This document shows, piece after piece, positions 1 through 6,604 of a stretch of DNA of 18,367 nt. A program made the position numbers and the translations under genes. Origin of the DNA: CAZHRJ01 sp964534765. GTDB lineage: Bacteria > Lindowbacteria > 2-12-FULL-62-27. Position 1 is the stretch's first letter; every line of letters starts with the position of its first letter. Where the stretch lies: NCBI GenBank assembly GCA_964534765.1, contig CAZHRJ010000052.1, forward strand, positions 1 through 18,367, written 5' to 3'. The notes beneath the pieces are model-generated. The model searched no databases and was not told the origin of the DNA. It was given only the letters and a program-made list of their open reading frames with translations.

Positions 1-3000
1 CGTGGGCGTCAGCGACGCCAGATCCGACGCGTTGGTGTTGCTCAGTTTCGTGCCCCGGTACACCACCGCGTCCACCGTGTCACCGGTGGAGGACAGAATC
101 ACCACCTCGTCGGTCTGCGGCTCCAGAACCGGGCCCGGAGTCACATAGATATCCCGGTACCCGTTCCCGTTCGCGTCGCCGGTCGCGTCGGTCTCGTCCA
201 CGCCGGCGATAAGCCAGATCACCACGCGCTGGCCGGCTGCCATCGTCAGGGCCGAGCCGGCCAGAGTCACCGGAGCCACATCAAGGTCGGTGACGGAAAA
301 AGAACTGACGTCGATCGGACCGGTCATCGCCTCAAGCTCTATAAATTCCGGACTTTCCTCCAGGCCGATTTCCGAAATCAATACCGCGCCCCGCGTGCCT
401 GTGGTGCCGACCGCCTCGGCCGACAGCGGGCCCACATTCCCAAGATCATCCACACCGGCGATCCTGAACTTGTACAGCGTGTTCGGAATCAGACCGGTTA
501 CGGTGGCGTTGCGGGCCGTCACGAAATACAGGGCCGGATCGTTGTCCCGGTCCCAACTCGGCGACCCGGTCGTTACGGTGTCGGTCGCGTAAAAAATCCG
601 GTAGGTCGCGAAATTGGCCTGAAAGGTCAACGGGTCCCAGCTGAGCGAAAACCCAACACCGGTTGTATCGCTGATCTGAAAATTGCCCGGCGCCTGCGTG
701 ATGCCCTTGATCACCTTGAACCGGTACGGCACGCCCGACAGCTGAATCACCTGGCCGCCGATGACAAACACAAATTTCACCAGCGCGCCGTCCACAATCT
801 CCGGATCGGTGCCCGGAATCACAGCCTGCCACTGAAGGCCCGACCCGGAAGCAAACACCTGCCGGTCGGCGCTACTGCCGCCGGGGCCGTCGGGATTATT
901 GCCGACGTCGTACCAGACCTGGACATCCGACGCGGCCGCCGGGAGTTTGTCCAGAGTAAAGGAAATCGTGATCGCGTTGTCGGTGAGAGTGCCGGTGCCG
1001 TCGAAGATGGTGATCTGGGCCGAGCCGTCCGTGGCGTTGGACACGGTAACGTTCGTGCCCTGCTTGGTGGCGGAACTGATCTGCGGGGACAGGCCGCTGA
1101 CGTTGCCTAGAACATCCCGGGACTGGATTGCCAGGTAATAGGTCGTGCTGATCGACAAACTCTGAATCTGAACGCTCGTTTGCGTCCGGGTCGTCACTGT
1201 CACCGATGGATCGCTCAGCGTCACCGGACTGTTCGGCGAATAGAAGATGTCGTATTGGAGAAAATCGGTGTCCGCAATCGCGTTCCAGCCGACCGTCAGA
1301 TCGGTAAACGCGTTCGACAGAATCTGCAGACCACCCGGAAGCGTGACCGAATCGTCGATCGCAAACCGGTAAAATAACCCGCCGTTCGTGTACGTGTCGG
1401 CGTCAATCTGGATGAGAAACCGCACCTGCGCGCCGTGGACGATGGCCGAGTCGGTCGCGCCCGGAATCAAGGCCGTAAAATTCACCCCGGCGCCGTTCGT
1501 CGCAACCTGCCGGTCCGTAGTCGACCCGCCCGGACCGTCCGGATCCTTGTTTACATCATACCAGAGAACGGTGCTCGTGTTCGGCGTGTTTTGTACGGCA
1601 TAGGAGACGGTGATGCCGGTTTGAAGCAGAAGCTCGGCGCCGGTCAGGAGTGACGCGGTGTTGATGCCATCGGTGGCTGAGGCCGACACCACGTTGTTCG
1701 ACGCGCCCGGCGGAGGAGGCGGTGGGGGTGGCGCGGCGGCGACCAGGGTGAGCGATCCGGCGTTGATGTTGCTGATGGTCACGCCCAGATCGTCCGTGGT
1801 CGAAACCAGAACCGACGCCGATGCGCCGGCGACAGGGGAATTGATCACTGAAATCCGAAATTGAAGCGTTTCGCCCGCATCGATGAACGCCGAAGCCTGC
1901 GAGGTCGTATAGGTCAGAATATTGCCTGAAAGATTTACCGTCCAGTTCGCCGGCGCGCCCGTCTGGGACGCGGCCGCCGTCTCGCTGTTGGTTGCCGTAC
2001 CCAGATTCACCACCACCTGCGTGATCGGCCGAGCGGCGCCCACGTTGTTGCCGACCTGCAAAAGCAGAGTCGACGCCGCCGAGGTCACGTTGGATGCGCC
2101 GGAATCGAAGGCCACCGACGCCATCGGCAGGGCACCCGGCTGGGCCGGGAGGCTCTGGACCGGGCCGACGATCGACACGGCGCCTTCGTTGCCGTGCTTG
2201 TCCACCGCCACCACCGCGACCCAGTAGTTGGTGTTGTTCTGCAATTGATCGCCGACGTTGACCGTGGTCACGGTTGTCACGATCGACGCGCCGGCGGTCT
2301 GGTTCTTGACCTGCTTTTCTGGATACATCCACGGATCCTCGTCCGTGGCGCCGTCGGCGTCGTCGTTGTTGGACGTGCCATTGCCGCCGCCGCTGGCGAA
2401 CAAATCGGCGTCGCCGACCGGGTCCTCGTCGAAATAGCCGTCGCCGTCGTCATCCAACCCGTCGCCGATGTCCCGCTGGGCCGTGATCGCCGTGGGCGAA
2501 ACGAAGAGGTAGTACCGGGACAGATCACTGCTGTTCGGGCCGGTGAAACTGACCTGCAACTCATTCGATGTGCCCGGCACATCAACCACCGACAGATTCG
2601 TTATCCCGCCCGGCGCCACCTGCTCGAAACTGTCCACCTGGCCGACGTTGTCCGGCGCCAGAAGCGCCATCGACCGGCGAAATTCGCGCGTATATTTTCG
2701 GGCCAGCCGGAAATCAAAAATCAGGTTCATGTTCTCGATGTTCGCGCTGCCACCGGTATTGCGCATCGACCCGTACGAATGGTTCGCCGATCCCATCGCC
2801 ACGATGTCCATGTCGAAAATCATCACTTTGTGGTGACCCTGAACATTCGAGAATGCCGCCCAGTCGCGGCAGGTGTGATCGTTCTGCAAAACCCCCAAAT
2901 TGCTCTGCGGGTCATTGTCGATCCAGCCCTCGACCAGCACGCTCGAATTTGAAGCGCCGGTCAGGGATCCGGAAAGCTCGCTCGTCATGCCAAACTGGTT

Positions 3001-3894
3001 GATCATGTAAAAAACCGATTCGCTGCTGTTCGAAATCCGATACTTCAAAACGTCCTTCAGGGCGCTGCCCGCGGTGTAGGGCGAAAGATTAATGTTGCCG
3101 TTGTCGTCCGGGGCGAAAAAGACCTCGATCCGGTCGCCCATGGGGGAAGAAAAGAGGTTCTGGGGCGAGGGAGTGTTTTCGACAAAAGCGTTGTTCAGGA
3201 ACTGGTCGTCCATTTCATTCAGGTACGCCTGAGCAACGGATGGCACACGCAGGATGACCATGTTGTTCGGCTGGTTGGATGCGGCGCCCGCGGTGAAGTT
3301 CATGGAACCGGTCATGACCGATCTGGTGCCGATGGTGATGACTTTGTTGTGGGTGGCGCTTCCGGTGTTCTGTGGGGATGCCGTCATCGGAATGGCCGGG
3401 TTTTTGGTGGCGTTGATGTCCACCAGATCGTCCCCGTCCGCAATCACCCGGATCGGCGCGCCCGCTCCACCCCGATTGGTGTACAGGGTGTTGAGGCCGA
3501 TATTCCCGCCGTTCACCGGATCGTTGGTGCCGGAACCCCACGTAAAGGAAGCCATATAGACTGTGTCCGGATTTTGGGCACTCATCACATACTGGCCCAA
3601 ATACCTCTCAACCGCTGAACTGCTGCTCAGGGACCCACCATCGCCGTCGGAGAAAATGACCCACCACCAAGGCGCGGCTACGGCCGATTCTACGGCCAGG
3701 AACCCGGACACGAAGGCCAGACAAAGGACAAACACCAATCCTCTACCCCATCGTCTCCCAGAATTGGCTGATTTTGCGGATTGGTAAGAAATGATTTCAC
3801 TAGCGCCCCGCACCCCGTATGAACCACGGCGCCCACCACCGAAAACGCCGTAATTTTTTTGATTCCCTCCTGCCTGTCCAGTTCCTGAATCCAT
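1..3894 (-). CDS. Exported phospholipase-D-like / FN3 / lamin-tail protein (3' end beyond window)
   Basis: The minus-strand frame is open without a stop from the ATG at 3894 to the window edge (about 1298 codons). After a long basic N-terminus, a hydrophobic segment (residues ~53-68) ends in AVAA before PWWW, which looks like a signal peptide. Residues ~76-400 form a two-motif PLD-like domain: HNKVITIGTRSVMTGSMN (His ~182) and HHKVMIFDMDIVAMGSAN (His ~354). The second matches HxKx4Dx6GSxN exactly. The first keeps His, Lys and GSxN but has Gly for Asp. Next come an FN3-like domain with an Asp-rich Ca-loop-type insertion (~476-523), an eight-proline linker (~722-729), two copies of a ~212-residue module with FN3-like ends, and a lamin-tail domain starting near residue 1171 (AVLISEIGL, SPEFIELE). 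The family cleaves phosphodiesters in lipids or nucleic acids; the substrate here is unknown. The start is uncertain: no Shine-Dalgarno precedes 3894, and non-ATG starts at 3813 or 3738 are possible. Confidence 0.85.
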   Translation of the reverse strand, partial: MDSGTGQAGGNQKNYGVFGGGRRGSYGVRGASEIISYQSAKSANSGRRWGRGLVFVLCLAFVSGFLAVESAVAAPWWWVIFSDGDGGSLSSSSAVERYLGQYVMSAQNPDTVYMASFTWGSGTNDPVNGGNIGLNTLYTNRGGAGAPIRVIADGDDLVDINATKNPAIPMTASPQNTGSATHNKVITIGTRSVMTGSMNFTAGAASNQPNNMVILRVPSVAQAYLNEMDDQFLNNAFVENTPSPQNLFSSPMGDRIEVFFAPDDNGNINLSPYTAGSALKDVLKYRISNSSESVFYMINQFGMTSELSGSLTGASNSSVLVEGWIDNDPQSNLGVLQNDHTCRDWAAFSNVQGHHKVMIFDMDIVAMGSANHSYGSMRNTGGSANIENMNLIFDFRLARKYTREFRRSMALLAPDNVGQVDSFEQVAPGGITNLSVVDVPGTSNELQVSFTGPNSSDLSRYYLFVSPTAITAQRDIGDGLDDDGDGYFDEDPVGDADLFASGGGNGTSNNDDADGATDEDPWMYPEKQVKNQTAGASIVTTVTTVNVGDQLQNNTNYWVAVVAVDKHGNEGAVSIVGPVQSLPAQPGALPMASVAFDSGASNVTSAASTLLLQVGNNVGAARPITQVVVNLGTATNSETAAASQTGAPANWTVNLSGNILTYTTSQASAFIDAGETLQFRISVINSPVAGASASVLVSTTDDLGVTISNINAGSLTLVAAAPPPPPPPPGASNNVVSASATDGINTASLLTGAELLLQTGITVSYAVQNTPNTSTVLWYDVNKDPDGPGGSTTDRQVATNGAGVNFTALIPGATDSAIVHGAQVRFLIQIDADTYTNGGLFYRFAIDDSVTLPGGLQILSNAFTDLTVGWNAIADTDFLQYDIFYSPNSPVTLSDPSVTVTTRTQTSVQIQSLSISTTYYLAIQSRDVLGNVSGLSPQISSATKQGTNVTVSNATDGSAQITIFDGTGTLTDNAITISFTLDKLPAAASDVQVWYDVGNNPDGPGGSSADRQVFASGSGLQWQAVIPGTDPEIVDGALVKFVFVIGGQVIQLSGVPYRFKVIKGITQAPGNFQISDTTGVGFSLSWDPLTFQANFATYRIFYATDTVTTGSPSWDRDNDPALYFVTARNATVTGLIPNTLYKFRIAGVDDLGNVGPLSAEAVGTTGTRGAVLISEIGLEESPEFIELEAMTGPIDVSSFSVTDLDVAPVTLAGSALTMAAGQRVVIWLIAGVDETDATGDANGNGYRDIYVTPGPVLEPQTDEVVILSSTGDTVDAVVYRGTKLSNTNASDLASLTPT
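400..1695 (-). repeat. Tandem duplication of a ~212-residue module inside the PLD-like gene
   Basis: Two consecutive coding copies (about 1695-1060 and 1059-400, minus strand) share the landmarks ATDG, WYDV, PDGPGGS, DRQV, IPG, GA.V.F, YRF and then an FN3-like half ending in LGNV. The period is about 636 nt. The copies are clearly diverged at protein level, so the duplication is not recent. Confidence 0.7.
3826..3860 (+). terminator. Terminator-like hairpin on the plus strand
   Basis: Six-base arms acggcg (3826-3831) and cgccgt (3846-3851) enclose a 14-base loop. On the plus strand they are followed by aattttttt. This is the form of a weak intrinsic terminator, but the gene here runs on the minus strand, so it would act only on antisense transcripts. 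The loop is long and the stem short, so it may be chance. Confidence 0.25.
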
Positions 3895-4203
3895 AATGCG
3901 ATATTAGGTCAATACAAATAATTGAACTGGACATACCAACGCCTAAACCCATATTATAAATAGGTATATATATAACAGCAACTACTATGCCTATTAACTT
4001 TTAAACGAGGATACTGCAGAAAAAAGACTCACTTTAAGTTAAAGTAGCCCAATTGTAATAACTTCACATGTAATATATTAACATTAATGAACTATGATTC
4101 ATCCCCCATTCGAATTTTTGTTTGATTGTAGACTTGTATTTACACTTTCTTGATACATTCCACATCATCCTATTTCACGTATGTTTAATTTTACAACAGT
4201 GAT
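3895..4203. other. AT-rich intergenic spacer without genes
   Basis: This ~310-base stretch is strikingly AT-rich compared with the GC-rich genes around it. I find no credible coding frame in it. It holds the promoter of the PLD-like gene and two perfect short palindromes: actttaagttaaagt (4031-4045) and taatatatta (4071-4080). The first lies about 50 bases upstream of the -35 element, where an activator or repressor could bind. Read on the minus strand it is followed a few bases later by a run of six T, so a weak terminator for the lipoprotein gene is an alternative. Confidence 0.5.
3953..3981 (-). promoter_or_regulatory. Sigma-70-type promoter for the PLD-like gene
   Basis: Read on the minus strand, a -35-like TTGCTG (3981-3976) is followed by a 17-base AT-rich spacer and a perfect -10 TATAAT (3958-3953). 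Transcription would start near 3946, about 50 bases before the ATG at 3894. No other promoter-like pair as good was seen upstream of this gene. Confidence 0.65.
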
Positions 4204-4857
4204 CTACTTCAGGCCTGACTCCTTTTTTATGGCAGACTCAATCATATCACGGACATCCTTATCCGATGAAAAAATTAGGTCCACATAATCCTCTCCTCTT
4301 TTTACACTCGGCCACCCGACAAAAAGTCCGTCCTTGCCCTCAATCAGCTTGCACCCTTTGATTGTCACAGCCGAGTTCAATGTCACATCCGCAAACCCCT
4401 TGACCTTGCGAGACCCGTCAAGCTCTTTCCATCTGACCTCCGTCACCTTCAAAGTTCCAGGCGCACCCTTCCCACTAGCCTTCCCCGCCTTGATAGCCTC
4501 CTTTATCTTATTGGCTATCGTCCTATCATCCAGATACACAATCGGATACATCTTCTCATTCTTGCCAGGAGTCTTTGGAAAAAACAGCTTCTCCTTGCCC
4601 TCATCATCATCCTTGAGTTCTAACTCCCTGAAAACTATAGCATTATTAAGCGTTGCCGAATACTTGCCACCGTCTTCCTTTCGAACATCGGTGATGGACA
4701 ACTCCCCACTTACGGTTTCACCGTTTGGTTGTGCTTCTGTAGCCGCCGGTGTTGGTTGATCAGGTGATTCCGAAACAGTTTCCTTGGAGGAGGACCCTCC
4801 GCAGGAGATGAGAAATCCGGACACGAGGAAAGCGATGAAGATTTTTTGGAGACGCAT
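4204..4857 (-). CDS. Lipoprotein with two tandem SpoVG-like domains
   Basis: The 217-residue protein has a typical lipoprotein signal: MRLQ, a hydrophobic stretch, and the lipobox LISC with Cys19. A Ser/Thr/Pro/Glu-rich linker (~20-50) follows. Two related domains come next. Residues ~52-126 begin LSITDVRKEDGG. Residues ~136-213 begin LKVTEVRWKELDG and contain DVTLNSAV, KLIEGKDGLFVGWPS and a closing helix. The second domain matches SpoVG closely (ITDVR, VTL, IEG..GLF, PS and a C-terminal R..I..AI). The first lacks the GLFVxxPS block but keeps LFFPKTP at the same place. SpoVG proteins are known as small cytoplasmic nucleic-acid-binding regulators, so export is unusual and the role is unknown. 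An AGGGGG Shine-Dalgarno (4865-4870) lies 7 bases before the ATG. Codon use is AT-richer than in the neighbouring genes. It is transcribed divergently from the 5275 operon. Confidence 0.85.
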   Translation of the reverse strand: MRLQKIFIAFLVSGFLISCGGSSSKETVSESPDQPTPAATEAQPNGETVSGELSITDVRKEDGGKYSATLNNAIVFRELELKDDDEGKEKLFFPKTPGKNEKMYPIVYLDDRTIANKIKEAIKAGKASGKGAPGTLKVTEVRWKELDGSRKVKGFADVTLNSAVTIKGCKLIEGKDGLFVGWPSVKRGEDYVDLIFSSDKDVRDMIESAIKKESGLK

Positions 4858-5213
4858 AAGTGAACCCCCTGAATTTTTTTATGTTTCCGAGAATGCTGAG
4901 CAAATGAACACGTATTTTTCTATATGGAGAGGGATAAAGTCAAGATAGATGAACAGAAATTTCGTCACTGCTCAGCAGGCGTAGGAACCACGAATGGACA
5001 CGAATTGCCATTAAAGGACGATGTGTACCAGATCGTGGGCCCATGACGATCATAACCTCATTCGTGTCTATTCGTGTTCATTCGTGGTTCATTCCTCCTG
5101 AGTTGTCGCAAAATTTCTCACCATGCCGGGGATTGGGACTTTCGAGCATATTTATCTGGCGCCGCGTAATTTCCACACCAAAAGAGGGTTAGGATAAATA
5201 CATCAATTTTTCC
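4858..5213. other. Divergent intergenic region
   Basis: This spacer lies between the SpoVG lipoprotein gene (leftward) and the promoter of the rightward operon. Apart from the inverted repeat at 4986-5089 and the lipoprotein's Shine-Dalgarno at 4865-4870, I see no gene or RNA in it. A TTGACT / TATAGA pair for the lipoprotein gene exists (4943-4938 and 4924-4919, minus strand), but its spacer is only 13 bases. Confidence 0.5.
4986..5089. repeat. Long imperfect inverted repeat made of 10-bp units
   Basis: The left arm aaccacgaat-ggacacgaat (4986-5005) is the reverse complement of the right arm attcgtgttc-attcgtggtt (5070-5089) except for one position that still allows a G-T pair. A third attcgtgtct unit (5060-5069) precedes the right arm, giving three direct 10-bp units. 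Inside lies a second short inverted repeat, gatcgt/acgatc (from ~5031 to ~5051). The element sits between divergent genes and has no coding frame. It resembles dispersed palindromic or MITE-like elements. Confidence 0.75.
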
Positions 5214-5242
5214 TTGTGCCGGACCCGGTTTTTGCATATAAT
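5214..5242 (+). promoter_or_regulatory. Strong sigma-70-type promoter for the 5275-9988 operon
   Basis: TTGTGC (5214-5219), a spacer of exactly 17 bases, and a perfect TATAAT (5237-5242) precede the first gene of the operon. Transcription would start near 5249, giving a short leader of about 25 bases to the ATG at 5275. No internal promoter or terminator was noticed between the four genes. Confidence 0.75.
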
Positions 5243-5259
5243 ACAGGATATATGGAGAC

Positions 5260-5264
5260 GGAGG
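5260..5264 (+). promoter_or_regulatory. Shine-Dalgarno deciding the start of the coiled-coil gene
   Basis: GGAGG at 5260-5264 lies 10 bases before ATG 5275 but only 4 bases before the in-frame TTG 5269. The spacing favours the ATG, although neither is ideal. The two starts differ by only two residues. Confidence 0.55.
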
Positions 5265-5274
5265 TTCCTTGAGC

Positions 5275-6588
5275 ATGGCTTCACCAGTCGGGACTAAAAA
5301 ATTGATAGTGATCGGTGTGGCGAGTGTGTTGCTTCTACTGGCTGTCTGCCCATTTGCGGGGGTGGCGGTGGAGCAGGAAAACATGGACATCATTCATTTC
5401 GCCACGAGACTTCAACGGTTCGACGAACTGGTCTTCAAGCTCGCGCCCGGCGACAACCAGCAGGCACGTATGATATTGAAGGGACTCGACGTCCTCTCCG
5501 GTGAAATCGCGGACTACCGGATCCGGCAAAAACTTGCTGCCGACCCCACACTCGAATCGGTATACACCCGAATCGTCAAACTCCGGCAGGAAATTCTCAG
5601 GATCGAATCGGCGTCTCCCGAGGAAGTCGCCCAGGAGACCCAACGGCAGGTCGAAACGCTTAAACAGGTTTCCTGGGATATCGGCAACCAGGAAGACCGG
5701 GTGGCCCGGCTGGCGGACGCTGTCACACGGGTCGAGGAAAAAACGCGGCTTTTGGCCGGAAAGAACCTGCCCGCGGTTGCCGAGGACATCGGCCGCCACC
5801 TGGTGCAGATCAGCGAGGGACTGGAGCGTGTCTCGGAGGCCAATGGTATCATGTCTTTCATCCAGGATAGGTTGCTCGCCAATCCCGGGCTATATTCATT
5901 TGACCCCAAACTGATCGATCAAATCGCGACCGACCGCCGGACGCTCGACGATCTTCAAGCGATCCTGTCCCAGCGCCGGCATGAGTTCCAGTCGGTCCAG
6001 GACGCGATATCGGAACTCCAGCAGATCGAGACTGAAATCCTTTCTTATCCGACCGCATACGCCCAGGCCATTCACAATTTTCGCGCCCATCTCATCCTCG
6101 CCTCTCCGGAGGAATTCTCCACTGAAATGCGGGCCGCGCACCGCAAACTCCAGGACGCCGAACGGCTCATCGACGAGGGCCGCCGGACCGAGGCGACTAC
6201 GTTGCTTCTTGAGTCGCAGGCGTCGTACGAGCGGTGGGCGCCGACGTACCAGCGAGCGGAGGAGTTGTATCTGGCGTCGAAGACCGAGCATGACCGGGTG
6301 GACGCCATCGGGGCGCGCCGCACGGCCCTCTTTGCCTTTTTGTTCCAGACCATGGCCGGCGCCCTTCGGGATCCGTCCGCTCTTGAAAGGGCCGAGTCGC
6401 GCGGGATTCAGAAGTACCTTCGGGCGGTCGAGCCGTTGCATGATGATTTCGCTTTTTTTGTCGATCGATACCAGACCGTCGCCGAAACATGGGCTTATGT
6501 CGGCGGCGCCGGACTCAAACAGCGCCTCCAGGCGCTATTCCTGGAAGTGCCGGCAACATCCTCAAAAACCCGCGTCGTTCAGAAATAG
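5275..6588 (+). CDS. Exported helical/coiled-coil protein of unknown function
   Basis: I do not recognise a family for this 437-residue protein. It starts with MASPVGTKK and a hydrophobic segment (~10-31) ending in AGVA before VEQENM, consistent with a signal peptide or an N-terminal anchor. The Cys in LAVC lacks a small residue just before it, so a lipoprotein signal is unlikely. The rest is highly charged and rich in Glu, Gln, Arg, Leu and Ala. It has many heptad-like stretches (for example ~105-160 and ~205-245) and helical segments to near the end, few Gly or Pro, and no visible catalytic motif. It is the first gene after a strong promoter and ends 16 bases before the FkbH-type gene, so the two are probably co-transcribed. 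Its role might be to scaffold or present a modification target in the periplasm; that is speculation. Confidence 0.8.
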   Translation: MASPVGTKKLIVIGVASVLLLLAVCPFAGVAVEQENMDIIHFATRLQRFDELVFKLAPGDNQQARMILKGLDVLSGEIADYRIRQKLAADPTLESVYTRIVKLRQEILRIESASPEEVAQETQRQVETLKQVSWDIGNQEDRVARLADAVTRVEEKTRLLAGKNLPAVAEDIGRHLVQISEGLERVSEANGIMSFIQDRLLANPGLYSFDPKLIDQIATDRRTLDDLQAILSQRRHEFQSVQDAISELQQIETEILSYPTAYAQAIHNFRAHLILASPEEFSTEMRAAHRKLQDAERLIDEGRRTEATTLLLESQASYERWAPTYQRAEELYLASKTEHDRVDAIGARRTALFAFLFQTMAGALRDPSALERAESRGIQKYLRAVEPLHDDFAFFVDRYQTVAETWAYVGGAGLKQRLQALFLEVPATSSKTRVVQK

Positions 6589-6604
6589 ACATCGCCGTTT
6601 AGCG

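Noticed and set aside
290..3787. Numerous plus-strand open frames across the PLD-like gene
   Set aside because: The minus-strand frame is continuous with a signal peptide, two HKD motifs and recognisable domains. The plus-strand frames are shadows.
4919..4943. Promoter for the SpoVG lipoprotein (TTGACT / TATAGA, minus strand)
   Set aside because: The boxes are good, but the spacer is only 13 bases, too short for ordinary sigma-70 recognition. I left it out as a feature.
5275..5380. Lipoprotein signal (LAVC) in the coiled-coil protein
   Set aside because: The residue before the Cys is Val, where Gly, Ala or Ser is needed, and a better signal-peptidase-I site (AGVA) follows.
5118..5393. Small minus-strand open frame of 91 codons
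   Set aside because: It overlaps the strong promoter and the signal-peptide region of the 5275 gene, has no ribosome site and no protein-like features.
5981..6604. Upstream extension of the FkbH-type frame to an ATG at 5981 (or 6497)
   Set aside because: This part overlaps the coiled-coil gene in another frame and gives an Arg/Ser-rich sequence unlike any FkbH N-terminus. The real protein composition starts near 6605.
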